Assembly (NCBI RefSeq): GCF_030128825.1
Contig: NZ_CP119128.1
Span: 310,001 to 374,000 of the forward strand
Source: Sphingobium sp. WTD-1
Lineage (GTDB): Bacteria > Pseudomonadota > Alphaproteobacteria > Sphingomonadales > Sphingomonadaceae
Reading direction: 5' to 3'
Length of the DNA stretch: 64,000 nt
Below are positions 16,106-26,236 of the stretch, one piece after another. Below the pieces are notes generated by a model, which worked only from the letters and a program-made list of their open reading frames with translations, did no database searches and was not told the origin of the DNA. Position numbers and translations under genes: made by a program. The stretch's first letter is position 1. Every line of letters begins with the position of its first letter.

Positions 16106-18922
16106 TTACTCCCGCAACTTCGGATCATTGAAGAAGCCGCGGTTGTGGTCGCGGTGGACTTCCTGCTGTACGCCTACCGAACCCTCCACAGCGTTGGTCC
16201 GAGAAGCTTGAGCCGCACCACGATCGCTCTCAAGTTGACCCCCACCGGCCTCGATAATCGCCTGAGCCGCGCGAGGATCGCCGCCCCCAGGACCGGAGGG
16301 AATGCCAGATACGCCATGTGGGCGATACGAGCTCACGACATCCGCCGAACTGTCGATGTTCGGCCTGCTCACCTCAACTAAGTCGGGCTCTTGAAGCTTG
16401 CCGGCGATCTCCTCGCGGATGTCATCCTGCTTCTCGCGCATCCAGCGAGTGACCATCTCCTGCCGAACCGCACGCTGGTGGTTGCTGAGGTCGGTCGCCC
16501 ACAGCTCCGGAGCATCTAGACCCGGGTTCGAAGCCTGCTGCGCCCGGTACCACTGCGCCAGATCCTGACTCATGTTCTCGCTTAGCTGCATGCCGTGCGT
16601 TTCGGCGTAGCTGGCGTCGCGGGAAAGCTGCTGCGATAGTTCCTCGAGCTGCCGAGCGGTCTCCGTGTACGAGCGGGCGCGCGTCAGCGCCTGCTCGTGG
16701 GTGAGGGAGGAACTGGACGTAGTCGAGGCGCGGCTGAACACGCCCGAGCGATCATAGGTGCCATCGGATGACGTTGCGCCCGAGCCGTTGGAGTGTTCGT
16801 CCCGGACCCCGCTGCTTGCGGTGCTGGAACTATCAGACGAGCGAGTATCCGTCGTTCCATGCCGCAAGGTGTCCTGCTGCTGACCTTGCGTCGTGACAGT
16901 GCCGCCCACTCCCGGCAACCGACCGACGACTCTACCGATACCGGTTCGCCCGCCGCCTGTGCCTTGCTGACTACCGCCCAATCCTGCCGATAGCGAGCCC
17001 GAAACCTGATCGATAGTACCTGCCGATCGGTCGTGGCCATTCGACACCGTCAGGCTCTGACCTGTTGACGACCGATCCTCCAACCCTTGCGAGCTGCTGC
17101 CGGTTGTTCGATCGAACTGCTCAACAGACGTGTTCGACGAGCGGCCGCTGCTCGAGTCCCAGCCTGACGAGCGCTCGCTGGACGTCCCGTGCGCACTCCG
17201 ATCAGTCTTGGTCCAGGTGAGCATCTCCTGAGCCGCATTGTCGTAGGCTTGCGATTGACGGTGCGCCTCGCTCGCCATCTCCCGCCATTCCGCGACGGTG
17301 CCGGTTGTCACGGTCGGGGTGAATGAGAGCCGCGAGATCGCGCCACCGGTGTCGAACACTTCCTGGCCATTGCCGAAGCCGCTGATTACGGCGCCGTTGT
17401 CCTGGCGCCAGCCGACGCTCGCCGCGCCACCCATGAAGCTCGGCGCCGTCTGCCACTGGTCGGCCTGCCGCATGTTCGAGGTCGAGTTCGCCCAACTTAC
17501 ATTTCCGTAGGAGTAGTTGCCGGTGGTCTGCTCCAGCGCAGCAGCTTCCGCGGCATTCTGCGCCGGCGCCAGCATCGACGTCGCCTGCCCCGCGATCGAC
17601 ATCGCGCCCCGTGCGAGCCCGCCCGCCAGAAACGGTATGCTCATCAGCATGAAGCCGGCGATCGTCGCCGTTTCGCCGTTCACCGCGCCGATGCCGGCAT
17701 AGCTTCCGAGCGACATCCCTCCTGCGGCGACGCCGTTCGAGGCTGCCTCGGCCCGGGTCATGCAGATCATGTGGAGGATCACGTAGAGCGGTCCCCAGGA
17801 CGCCAGATAGAAGAACCCCATCGCGTAGCCCTTCAACGAACTCAGCCCGGTCTGCGGGAGCAGGAAGAGCGGGAAGATCACAGGGAACATCGCGAAGAAC
17901 ACGACAGTCAGGACAATGTTCAGGATCGGCACCCACGCCATCGCCTGCTGCGCGATCGAATTGTAGGTATTGCGGGCCTGAATGTCCGCGCGGGTCTGTG
18001 CGAAGGTGTCGATCGACGCCGCCCCGCTTCCGCCGGCCATCGAATTTCGCGCCTGCATGAAGGCGTTGATGGCGGTGTTCTGCCTCATGACGCCGGTGAA
18101 ATCGTTGCCCGAGCCTGTGAAGGCCGCATTCACGATCGGGACGTCGTGCTTGAGCTTCGCCGCGGCGACAGCATTGCTGAGCTTGGGATAGACCTCTTTT
18201 GCCCAAGGCTCCGCGTTCGCCTCGATCATGCTCGCCCATTGGCCGTTCAGCGTGTCATAGGCCTGGCGACACGTGACAATGAAGTTCTGGACCGAGCCGT
18301 CGCCTTGCCTCTCCAGCCACTCCTGCGACCGCGCTTCCGAGCCCGGCCCGATCGCCGCCCACAGGTCCGGCGCCTTCGCAAGGTTGGTGAGCGACTTCTG
18401 GTAGAGCATCACGTCGCCGAACAGGCAGTTCTTGAAGTGGTTCTCGAGGTTGGTCGAGAATTCCGCGTCGCGGATGGTGAAGTTGCGCGTCGCGTCGAAT
18501 AGCCGGGCGCCGTACACCATGCCGTTCGTAGTGTAGTTGAGCTCTCCGGGCATGACGAAGACGGTCTCGGCCGTCCGGGTGAGCCAGTCGCCGATTTGGG
18601 TGGTGAAGCTCGCGAGGACCCCCAGGCCGAGAGGTACATTCGCCACCGTCGCGGGCGACAGGCTCGGATTGAGGCGGTCGGTCACCTTCACGTCGATCGT
18701 CGGGACCATGAGGCACAGGTAGATGCCCGTCGCCTGAAGGAACCAGTTCAACCACGCGCGGAAGTTGAGGGTGAAGGCGACGACGAGCAGCGAATAGATC
18801 AGCCCCATCACCATCACGACCCGCAGGAGAGAGCGATAGCCCCCTCCCCCCGCCCACGCGGCGACCGCGTTGAAGGTGTTGACGAGATACTCGCCCCCGC
18901 CGACCGTGTAGACCTCGAGCAC
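16106..18922 (-). CDS. traG: conjugal transfer protein TraG (F-type T4SS)
   Basis: About 938 residues. GTG at 18922 is chosen because GGGAGG precedes it; the longer frame reads back into traH. The N-terminal half has several membrane helices (RSLLRVVMVMGLIYSLLVVAF, ILNIVLTVVFFAMFPVIFPLF, ATIAGFMLMSIPFLAGGLA). The C-terminal ~500 residues are periplasmic/cytoplasmic, Ser/Gly/Thr-rich and of low complexity, then helical. In F-type systems TraG is needed for pilus assembly (N-terminal part) and mating-pair stabilisation or entry exclusion (C-terminal part). Last gene of the transfer operon seen here. Confidence 0.9.
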   Translation of the reverse strand: MLEVYTVGGGEYLVNTFNAVAAWAGGGGYRSLLRVVMVMGLIYSLLVVAFTLNFRAWLNWFLQATGIYLCLMVPTIDVKVTDRLNPSLSPATVANVPLGLGVLASFTTQIGDWLTRTAETVFVMPGELNYTTNGMVYGARLFDATRNFTIRDAEFSTNLENHFKNCLFGDVMLYQKSLTNLAKAPDLWAAIGPGSEARSQEWLERQGDGSVQNFIVTCRQAYDTLNGQWASMIEANAEPWAKEVYPKLSNAVAAAKLKHDVPIVNAAFTGSGNDFTGVMRQNTAINAFMQARNSMAGGSGAASIDTFAQTRADIQARNTYNSIAQQAMAWVPILNIVLTVVFFAMFPVIFPLFLLPQTGLSSLKGYAMGFFYLASWGPLYVILHMICMTRAEAASNGVAAGGMSLGSYAGIGAVNGETATIAGFMLMSIPFLAGGLARGAMSIAGQATSMLAPAQNAAEAAALEQTTGNYSYGNVSWANSTSNMRQADQWQTAPSFMGGAASVGWRQDNGAVISGFGNGQEVFDTGGAISRLSFTPTVTTGTVAEWREMASEAHRQSQAYDNAAQEMLTWTKTDRSAHGTSSERSSGWDSSSGRSSNTSVEQFDRTTGSSSQGLEDRSSTGQSLTVSNGHDRSAGTIDQVSGSLSAGLGGSQQGTGGGRTGIGRVVGRLPGVGGTVTTQGQQQDTLRHGTTDTRSSDSSSTASSGVRDEHSNGSGATSSDGTYDRSGVFSRASTTSSSSLTHEQALTRARSYTETARQLEELSQQLSRDASYAETHGMQLSENMSQDLAQWYRAQQASNPGLDAPELWATDLSNHQRAVRQEMVTRWMREKQDDIREEIAGKLQEPDLVEVSRPNIDSSADVVSSYRPHGVSGIPSGPGGGDPRAAQAIIEAGGGQLESDRGAAQASRTNAVEGSVGVQQEVHRDHNRGFFNDPKLRE

Positions 18923-18945
18923 GCCGCTACCTCCCTGTTGCGCGC

Positions 18946-20412
18946 CTAGAGCAAGCCCTGCGCGTTCAATCCCCGCGAGAAGTTCAGCGCTGAGGACATG
19001 CCGGGCGTCATTGTGTTCTGCAGCGTCGATTCGAGCATGATGCTCCGGTTGATGATCTGCATCGTCACCTGGAGCTTGTTGCTGAGCTTCACGTCCCGCT
19101 GCGCGAACTTGGCGCGGGTCGCCGCGATCTGCTGGCGCCACTGCGAGGCCGTCTCCTGGTCCGCGGTCTGGTAGAAGACCTTCGCCTGCTCCACCCTGTC
19201 GAGCATGTTGTCGAGCATGGCGTTCAGCAGATCGACCGCGACGATTTCAGAGAGCGTCTGAATCTCGCCGTCGGTGAGCGCGTAGTGGGCGTAGGCCTGA
19301 ACCGCGAGGATCTTGTAGATCGGAACCGTCGCCATGTTCAGCAGCTGCTTCTCGGCTGCGTCAAGCGCGCTGTCGCTGCGAATCTTGGAGCTCATGCTCT
19401 TGATCATCGTCGCGATCCGGGGCCGAAGCGCGCTCGACGCAGGCACGTTCAGGGTCTGGTCGGAGACATCGGTGCACGGGTCGTTGTTGCACTTCAGGAT
19501 TTTCACTGCCGGCGCGTTCGCGGTGCCGTCGAGCAATGCCGTCACGACCGCCTCCTCGGCCGGTCCGTAGATCACCACCTTCGGGCCATGCTCGCTGCCC
19601 GACGGAGGAGTCGTGACGATCGTCCCAACCAGCGTCATCACATATTCGGAGAAGGCCTGGTCGAACGCTCCGAACTTCGACGACTTCTTCAGCGCCTCCC
19701 ACGTATAATTGTGCGGGTCGCCGATGATCTGCTCCTTCATCGCCGGGTCGGTGTTGCCGGCGAGCGTCGCGTCCCTCTGGCCCCCGTTGTTGCAGCCTTG
19801 GCGGGACGCGGCCCAGTCCGAGAAGACGCCCTGGCTGTTGCCGACAGCCTCGCAGATGGTCGATCGGGTGGTTTCCATCTGCGGCCAGATCCCGCCCACC
19901 AGCGCCTGCGCGGTCTCGCAGCTCGAGATGTTCATCTGGTTGAGGAGCTGAGCCTTCTGGCTGAACTCGTCCATGACCTTGCCAATCTCGGGCGAGACGC
20001 TGTCGATCGCCAGCTTGAAGGCGAAGCCGAGCGCGTTGTTCGCCGTCGCCTTCAGCATCGCGACGATCTCGCTCGCGTTGATGAAGCTGAAGGAGCCGGA
20101 GAACAGGTCGATACCCCCGCATCCCGCCCGCGCGCTTGGGAGCTGCAGGTTGAACGGCGACACGCTCTTCTGCGGGAAGCGCGTCCAGACGTTGCCGAGC
20201 GAGTAGTAGCCGGCCGACTGCCCTTGGAACGCCGTTGGCCCGGTGACGTTCGCCGCGCCGCCGGCGTCGTTGAAGAACCCGTTCATCTCCGAGGCGACGT
20301 CCGCCCGCGCGACACCGATGAGCGCGAAATGCGAGGCGGCGGCCACCGTCAGGGCGGCGCCGGCGCGGTGAGCCAGCCTTCTCAGCCGGCCCTTCTGCCG
20401 TTGAATGGACAT
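18946..20412 (-). CDS. traH: conjugal transfer pilus assembly protein TraH
   Basis: 488 residues with an N-terminal signal peptide (about 1-38, cleaved near VARADVASEM). The body shows the TraH family features: GGIDLFSGSFSFINASEIVA, SSCETAQALVGGIWPQ and a C-terminal coiled-coil region. TraH is a periplasmic F-pilus assembly protein acting with TraF and TrbB-like proteins. Its start overlaps the traF stop by 1 bp; traG follows after 23 bp. Confidence 0.93.
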   Translation of the reverse strand: MSIQRQKGRLRRLAHRAGAALTVAAASHFALIGVARADVASEMNGFFNDAGGAANVTGPTAFQGQSAGYYSLGNVWTRFPQKSVSPFNLQLPSARAGCGGIDLFSGSFSFINASEIVAMLKATANNALGFAFKLAIDSVSPEIGKVMDEFSQKAQLLNQMNISSCETAQALVGGIWPQMETTRSTICEAVGNSQGVFSDWAASRQGCNNGGQRDATLAGNTDPAMKEQIIGDPHNYTWEALKKSSKFGAFDQAFSEYVMTLVGTIVTTPPSGSEHGPKVVIYGPAEEAVVTALLDGTANAPAVKILKCNNDPCTDVSDQTLNVPASSALRPRIATMIKSMSSKIRSDSALDAAEKQLLNMATVPIYKILAVQAYAHYALTDGEIQTLSEIVAVDLLNAMLDNMLDRVEQAKVFYQTADQETASQWRQQIAATRAKFAQRDVKLSNKLQVTMQIINRSIMLESTLQNTMTPGMSSALNFSRGLNAQGLL

Positions 20413-21242
20413 CAGTAGTCGCTCCCGACCTTGGTGTTGGTGAGCATGAAGATGCGATCCATGATCTCATCGGCGCTGAGGATGCCGTAGCCGACGGGGA
20501 TGGTGCGCTTCGTCGCGGTATCGAACAGGACGAGTGCCGGCGTCTCGTTGCCGGGTATCCCCATCCGCGCGCGCTGGCCGGAGTCGACCACATAGTTGGG
20601 GAAGTCGCGGCTCGGGCCGCCGTCCATCGAGACGGCCATCACCGCCATGCGGTGACTATCCGCGACCGATCGCAGGATCGGCGAGAAGACCTCGCACGCG
20701 CCGCAGCTCTGCGCGTAGAAGTAGAACAGACCGTAGCGCTGACCGAGGTTGGTCAGGACCTGGTCGCGGTCGGCCTTCCGGTTGTCGAGCCAAGCGCGCT
20801 TGGCTACCGTGTTGACCGGCCGCTGCAGCGTGTAGTCGATGTCCGGGTTCTGCCAGAGCGCGCGCTGCCAGGTGTCCGAGAAGGTCGAGGCGCGGTCCAG
20901 CTGCTCGCGCTGGAAACGGACATAGGCAATGACATTCTCTTCCGACGGATCGAGGATCGCCCGCGCCTTCAGCTCATCCAGCTGGCGCGTGATAGCGGCG
21001 AGGCGGTCCGCCGCGCTCTGCTCAGGAACCTGCGGCTGTGCCTTCGCGCTCTCGGGCGGTTTCGGCTTGGTGCAGTAGAACCATTGCCCCAGCCTGCGCT
21101 CGCCGCAGTAGAAATCGTCGCCGCGGTCGGACGCCTCGACGCTGTCGTCCCGGCGCTCGGCGTCCTGCGCCCGCAGCGGCGCCGCCAGGGGCGCGACCGC
21201 CAGCAGGAGCATCGCCAGCTTCGCGATCTTGGACATGCTCAT
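20412..21242 (-). CDS. traF: conjugal transfer protein TraF (thioredoxin-fold)
   Basis: 276 residues from ATG at 21242 (AAGGA upstream). Signal peptide KIAKLAMLLLAVAPLAAPLRA, then a linker and a C-terminal thioredoxin-like domain with GLFYFYAQSCGACEVFSPIL. The intact CxxC (CGAC) suggests disulfide activity, as in TrbB-type proteins; F-plasmid TraF itself lacks the motif. It probably supports folding of cysteine-rich TraN and TraH in the periplasm. The start shares ATGA with the upstream small gene. Confidence 0.92.
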   Translation of the reverse strand: MSMSKIAKLAMLLLAVAPLAAPLRAQDAERRDDSVEASDRGDDFYCGERRLGQWFYCTKPKPPESAKAQPQVPEQSAADRLAAITRQLDELKARAILDPSEENVIAYVRFQREQLDRASTFSDTWQRALWQNPDIDYTLQRPVNTVAKRAWLDNRKADRDQVLTNLGQRYGLFYFYAQSCGACEVFSPILRSVADSHRMAVMAVSMDGGPSRDFPNYVVDSGQRARMGIPGNETPALVLFDTATKRTIPVGYGILSADEIMDRIFMLTNTKVGSDY

Positions 21243-21475
21243 CGTCCTTCCTTCTGATTGGCCGCACCGTCCGGGGATGGCGCGGGGTGGATGAGCGGTG
21301 CGGTGAGCGGCGCCTTCCACAGCGCGAGGTCGAGGCAGCAGTCGAAGGCGGAGGTGATGGTTGCGTGGCGACTGCACGGTGAGGCGGGCGCGGACATAGG
21401 CGCTGCAGGCGCTGGCAGGCCGACGCCGGCGAGCAGCACCGCCAAGATCGCCGGCTCAAAGATCGCGAATGCCAT
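21239..21475 (-). CDS. small exported or membrane protein of the transfer operon
   Basis: 78 residues. AGGAG precedes the ATG and the stop overlaps the traF start by 4 bp, which supports translation. A hydrophobic N-terminus (AIFEPAILAVLLAGVGLPA) can serve as signal or anchor; two cysteines follow (FDCCLDLA). No family recognised. Position between the 131-aa gene and traF suggests a minor T4SS component. Confidence 0.6.
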   Translation of the reverse strand: MAFAIFEPAILAVLLAGVGLPAPAAPMSAPASPCSRHATITSAFDCCLDLALWKAPLTAPLIHPAPSPDGAANQKEGR

Positions 21476-21851
21476 GGTCCAGTTCTCCTTTCGACAAGCG
21501 CAGCACGGACATCATCAGAGCGACATCGATCAGCCGCGTCCCATGGTCGAGCATCCGCACCATGCCGCTCATCAGCGGTCGCGCCGCACGGCGGCCTTCC
21601 TCGGTTGCGCAAAGGCCATGGCCTTTTTCCGCGACCCATCGATTGGCCAGCATGTGCTCGATCGGCGCGGCTGCGGCCGGCGGGTCGACCACGCATTCGA
21701 ACCAGCCGCCGATCACCTTGCAGATGTCCTCCACGCGCCGCGGCTGCCCGGCGCGATACAGGCACATGAAAATCGCCAGCTCGAACACGGTCATCTTCCA
21801 GTCACACCCTGGAGCGCCGGCAGAGAGCAGGTCATTCGCCGTGGCCGTCAT
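21456..21851 (-). CDS. hypothetical protein in the tra operon
   Basis: 131 residues, mainly helical: WKMTVFELAIFMCLYRAGQPRR resembles the first helices of a winged-helix fold and IEHMLANRWVAEKGHGLCATEEGRRAARPLM the wing/recognition part. A regulator-like fold is possible but not proven. Overlaps the next small gene by 20 bp and follows traN by 24 bp, so part of the same operon. Confidence 0.6.
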   Translation of the reverse strand: MTATANDLLSAGAPGCDWKMTVFELAIFMCLYRAGQPRRVEDICKVIGGWFECVVDPPAAAAPIEHMLANRWVAEKGHGLCATEEGRRAARPLMSGMVRMLDHGTRLIDVALMMSVLRLSKGELDHGIRDL

Positions 21852-21875
21852 CTCGATCCCCTGGCTCGTGGCTGG

Positions 21876-23555
21876 TCATGGCTTGCCTCCATGCAGGTCG
21901 TAGTAGTTCTGAATCTTCGACTGGATCTCGGTCATCGTCTGGACCTCGTCCGGCAGCTTGGCCGCGTCGAGGAAGTCGGCGTAGACTTCCGTGAAGTCCA
22001 TTTTCGAGAGATCGAGCCGCTGGAACTCGGCAATGCTGAAGCCCTTGCACTGCTCGTTCTTGGGCTTGCCCCAAGGTTTGTTCAGCTGGACGCGGCCCTG
22101 CTCCTGAAGGACACGGCTCAGCTTGCTTTCGAAGCAGCAGTAGGCAGTCTTCTTCGTCTTGCAGATGCCGAGGAAGCTGGACGAGCACCAGGTTCCGACC
22201 TTGTGGCAGAACCCCATGCGGTCCTTGATGTCGAGCTTCATCTCGTCCTGTGAGCAGGCGAACAGTGCGAGGAACGGGGTCGCGAGCGCGGCGATCGCGA
22301 CGGGCCCGCCGGCGAGCGCCGCGCCGCCTGCGGCGACCGTCAGCGCGCCGGATACCTTGCCCGCGCAGCAGTTGATGAGGCCGAAGACCGGCTTGTGGCA
22401 GGTGTCCCGCGTTCCCGAGAAGACGGTTAGGTTGTTCGGGTCGAAGCCCTTTGAAGCGTCGTCGATCGCGTGCAACGCGACCAAGGCGTCCTTGAACTCG
22501 GTCGAGGCTTCGCGGGTAATCGGCTCGCAGTCCCCGTTGATGCAGTAGACATCGTCACCACAGATGTACTGCGGTGCGTTTGAGGTCGGGGTGTCCGGTG
22601 TCGGGCAACGATAGACCTTCTCCTTGACCTTGCACGCACCCTGCTGCGGGTCGTCCAGGCAGTCCTCGCGCAGAAACGTGCACTGTCGGTTCGCGTCGAG
22701 ATCGCCGCAGTCGTTCCCTGCGCTCATGACATTGCAGGTGAAGTCGCGCTTCCACGCCCAACAGGCCTGCGTTACCGGCACGCCGTCGATGATCCGGGTC
22801 TCAGGTCCTTCGGTGCAGACCTCGCCGGCCCCAGCAGCGGTGCACATCGCATCGGCTGCCATTTCGGCGCAGCCGTCGACCCGCTTCACCGTCACGCTGG
22901 TCTGGACGGTCTTCTCGTGCCAGCCCTCGCCAGTGATGGGGCTCGGCAAGAGGGCGATATCCCTCAGGTTCTGCGAGCAGACATATTCCGTCGCATAGTA
23001 GTCGTCGCAGAACTTGTTGGTGGACACGCCGTAAATCCGGTGCGCCGCGCAGGCCTGCATGGCCACGCCCGTGGGCTTGCAGGTTCCGGCCGCGACGTGC
23101 GGCGCCATCGAGGAATAGCGTGCGAACGGCGTACCGTAGGCGCTGTCGGGAACGACGAAATACTTGTACGCATCGATTTTCGTGATCTCAGGCGCCATCC
23201 TTATGGAACAGGACCTCGGCACTTCGTCGAGCTTCGTTCCCTGGTTGCACGCCGCCTCGTAGTATCCTCCCGCGCCGGAACCTGGCGGCAGCGGTTGGCA
23301 CTGGCCAGTGGTCGAGCCGATATTCTCATCGGCGAGGTAGGCCGACGGATCGTTCTCGATCGACGTTGCGCGCGACGTCGTCGCAAGGATCTCCGCGTTG
23401 CTGAAGGCGGGCCGCGTGCGGTCCGCATCGGTGACGGTCCGGTAGGACTCGTTGGTCGACCGCTGGGCCGTCCCCGCCGCGATGAGCGCATCCTGTTGAT
23501 TGCCACTGAGATGTGACCCGGGGGCGCTATAAGTTTCCACTGAGAATTGACCCAT
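21876..23555 (-). pseudogene. traN: conjugal transfer protein TraN, 5' end replaced by IS21
   Basis: Residues 22-559 of this frame are TraN: extremely cysteine-rich body (for example VCSQNL, GCAEMAADAMC, TCNVMSAGNDCGDL, CINGDCEP, CCAGKVSG, AYCCFESKLS). The first ~20 residues come from IS21 DNA, and the native signal peptide and N-terminus are lost at 23493/23494. TraN is an outer-membrane mating-pair stabilisation adhesin that needs export, so the fusion product is probably non-functional. Any transcription of the downstream tra genes must now start in or after the IS. Confidence 0.85.
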
Positions 23556-23603
23556 GTTTCCCTCCCCTCCGGCTGTCAGTCGGAGGGTCTCGGAGTGATC
23601 GAC

Positions 23604-25124
23604 ATGGACTTACTCAGTGTGATCCGCCGATGGCATTTCCGGCAGGAGATTTCCATTCGGGAGATCAAGCGACGGACCGGCCTATCGCGCAACACCATTC
23701 GCAAATACCTGCGTTCCGATGCGGTGGAGCCCAGTTTCAGGGTTCCGGTGCGCCCCAGCAAACTCGATCCCTTCGCGGACAAGCTGTCGGCTTGGCTGCG
23801 GGTGGAATCCAAGAAATCCCGCAAGCAGAAGCGGACCGCCAAGCAACTCTACGTGGATCTGGTGGAGCTGGGTTACGATGGCTCCTATAACCGGGTGGCC
23901 GCCTTTGCCCGCCGATGGCGGACCGAGCTTCAGTATGAACAGCAGACCAGCGGACGCGGGACGTTCGTTCCTTTGGCTTTCCAGCCTGGCGAGGCCTTCC
24001 AGTTCGACTGGAGCGAGGATTATGCCGTGCTGGACGGCAAAGTGACGAAACTGCAGGTCGCTCATACCAAACTCGCGCATAGTCGCGCCTTCATCGTGCG
24101 AGCCTATCTGCTTCAAACCCATGAGATGCTGTTCGACGCGCTGACGCAGGCATTCCGGGTGCTGGGTGGTGTGCCGCAGCGCGGCATCTTCGACAACATG
24201 AGGACCGCTGTCGACAAGATCGGGACGGGGAAGGCGCGGCAGGTCAATGCCAGGTTCGCTGCAATGGCCAGCCATTATCTTTTCGAGACGGATTTCTGCA
24301 ATCCGGCTTCTGGCTGGGAGAAGGGGCAGGTCGAGAAGAATGTCCAGGATGCCCGGCGCCGGTTGTGGCAACCGATGCCCAGTTTCCCTGGTCTGGCTGA
24401 ACTGAACGCTTGGCTGGAAGCTCAATGCATCGCCCAATGGAGCGAGATCCAGCATGGCGCCATGCCCGGCACTGTGGCCGATGTGCATGCCCAGGAAGCG
24501 TCCTGCCTGATGCCGCTGGGCCGGCCCTTCGATGGCTTTGTCGAGCAGATCAAGCGCGTATCGCCAACCTGCCTTATCGCCTTCGACCGCAACCGCTATT
24601 CGGTGCCTGCTTCGTTCGCGAACCGTCCGGTCAGCCTGAGGATTTACCCGGATCGTCTTGTCATAGCGGCCGAAGGCCAGATCGTGTGCGAACATGCCCG
24701 CCTTATCGATCGTTCTCATAACAAGCCGGGACGCACAATCTATGACTGGCGGCATTATCTGGCGGTGATCCAGCGCAAGCCCGGCGCCCTGCGCAATGGT
24801 GCACCCTTTCTCGAGATGCCCGAGGCCTTTCGGGAGTTACAGGGCCATCTGCTCAAGCGCCCAGGCGGCGACCGAGAGATGGTCGAGATCCTGTCCCTGG
24901 TTCTTCATCACGACGAGCAGGCTGTCCTGAGGACGGTTGAGTTAGCCCTGGAAGCTGGTGTCGCCACCAAGACCCACGTTCTCAACGTGTTGCATCGACT
25001 GATCGATGGCAAGGCGCCTCCAGCAGCGCCGATCGATGCGCCTCAGGCACTGCGTCTGACGCAGGAGCCCGAGGCCAATGTCGTTCGCTATGACAGGCTG
25101 AGGGAGATCCGCCATGCGTCATGA
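23604..25124 (+). CDS. istA: IS21 transposase IstA
   Basis: About 506 residues. N-terminal HTH ([20 protein letters not shown]), DDE core with Asp in [10 protein letters not shown], Asp in [11 protein letters not shown] and Glu in [12 protein letters not shown], then a beta-barrel C-terminus. The ATG at 23604 has GGAG upstream; GTG at 23595 is an alternative. Overlaps istB by 11 bp. Intact. Confidence 0.92.
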   Translation: MDLLSVIRRWHFRQEISIREIKRRTGLSRNTIRKYLRSDAVEPSFRVPVRPSKLDPFADKLSAWLRVESKKSRKQKRTAKQLYVDLVELGYDGSYNRVAAFARRWRTELQYEQQTSGRGTFVPLAFQPGEAFQFDWSEDYAVLDGKVTKLQVAHTKLAHSRAFIVRAYLLQTHEMLFDALTQAFRVLGGVPQRGIFDNMRTAVDKIGTGKARQVNARFAAMASHYLFETDFCNPASGWEKGQVEKNVQDARRRLWQPMPSFPGLAELNAWLEAQCIAQWSEIQHGAMPGTVADVHAQEASCLMPLGRPFDGFVEQIKRVSPTCLIAFDRNRYSVPASFANRPVSLRIYPDRLVIAAEGQIVCEHARLIDRSHNKPGRTIYDWRHYLAVIQRKPGALRNGAPFLEMPEAFRELQGHLLKRPGGDREMVEILSLVLHHDEQAVLRTVELALEAGVATKTHVLNVLHRLIDGKAPPAAPIDAPQALRLTQEPEANVVRYDRLREIRHAS

Positions 25125-25893
25125 CCCCGCCAGCGCTGCGGTCATCGTCATGCTGCGCAGCCTCAAGATGTTCGGCATGGCTCAGGCCGCCGACGAACTG
25201 ATCCAGCAGGGCGCGCCTGCCTTCGATGCTGCCTTGCCGATGTTGGCTGGGCTCCTGAAAGCAGAAATGGCCGAGCGGGAGGTCAGGTCCATCGCCTATC
25301 AGATCAAGGCGGCCCGCTTCCCGGCCTACAAGGATCTGGCTGGTTTTGATTTTGCCGCCAGCGAGATCAATGAAGCGCTAGTGCGTCAGCTTCACCAGGG
25401 CGACTTCATGGAAAACGCCGACAACGTCGTGCTGATCGGCGGGCCCGGAACCGGCAAAAGCCATATCGCAACGGCGCTGGGCGTCCAGGCTGTCGAACAT
25501 CACCGCAAGAAGGCCCGCTTCTTCTCCACGGTCGATCTCGTCAACGCGCTTGAGCAGGAAAAGACCTTGAACCGGTCCGGCCAACTGGCAGAACGCCTGC
25601 TACGCCTCGACCTGCTCATCCTCGATGAGCTGGGCTACCTGCCCTTCAGCCCATCAGGCGGCGCCATGCTCTTCCATCTGCTCAGCAAGCTGTACGAGCG
25701 CACCAGCGTCGTCATCACCACCAACCTAAGCTTCAGCGAATGGTCCGGCGTGTTCGGCGATGCCAAGATGACAACCGCGCTGCTCGATCGGCTTACCCAC
25801 CACTGCCACATCCTGGAGACCGGAAACGATAGCTTCCGCTTCCGCGCCAGCACCGCTGCGCCCAAAACCAGAAAGGAGAAGCCAACATCTTGA
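25114..25893 (+). CDS. istB: IS21 helper ATPase IstB
   Basis: 259-residue DnaC-like AAA+ protein: Walker [10 protein letters not shown], Walker [14 protein letters not shown]. IstB binds target DNA and regulates IstA. Intact and translationally overlapping istA. Confidence 0.95.
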   Translation: MRHDPASAAVIVMLRSLKMFGMAQAADELIQQGAPAFDAALPMLAGLLKAEMAEREVRSIAYQIKAARFPAYKDLAGFDFAASEINEALVRQLHQGDFMENADNVVLIGGPGTGKSHIATALGVQAVEHHRKKARFFSTVDLVNALEQEKTLNRSGQLAERLLRLDLLILDELGYLPFSPSGGAMLFHLLSKLYERTSVVITTNLSFSEWSGVFGDAKMTTALLDRLTHHCHILETGNDSFRFRASTAAPKTRKEKPTS

Positions 25894-25966
25894 ACCTGCC
25901 GGTCATCGGCAGCACATAACCCGTACCCACCCGGGTCATTTCTCAATGGAAACCCCGGGTCACATC

Positions 25967-26146
25967 TCAGTAGCAATCAACAAGGGGAACGGCGTCGCTC
26001 GATATCGCCGGTTGCCCGGTCGCTTCAACCGGGGCGGTGCTCGTCAGCATCTCGACGGCCGCGCCGCCAAGGGTTGCGCCAACGAACGTGAGCACCAAAG
26101 CCCATGTCGCCCAAATGCCCCTGGATTGCCGATGGGATCGAACCAT
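25967..26146 (-). pseudogene. 5' fragment of an exported/membrane-anchored protein, truncated by IS21
   Basis: ATG at 26146 with AGGGA 8 nt upstream. It encodes a basic start (VRSHRQSRG), one hydrophobic helix (ATWALVLTFVGATLGGAAV) and about 25 periplasmic residues before running into the IS end and stopping. The layout resembles N-termini of membrane-anchored HtrA/DegP-type proteases found with hsp20 genes on stress islands, but too little is left to assign it. It lies downstream of the Hsp20 gene, same strand. Confidence 0.5.
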
Positions 26147-26236
26147 GACTGTTCCCTACGCTTCGTCCCCACCAGCCGGCGCAGGGAGCATGAGTTTCGA
26201 GGGCCGCGCACCGGCGCCGCCGGTGCGCGGTATCGA

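Larger units (their letters stand above)
23494..25982. mobile_element. IS21-family insertion sequence, 2489 bp
   Basis: Terminal inverted repeats start TGTTGATTGC and match over about 29 bp (inner part ACTGAGATGTGACCCGGGG on both sides; one mismatch C/T). The element holds overlapping istA and istB. The flanks (…GCGCATCC left, AGGGGAAC… right) show no target duplication, so flanking DNA was probably lost or exchanged after insertion. It interrupts traN on the left and a second minus-strand gene on the right. Confidence 0.92.
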
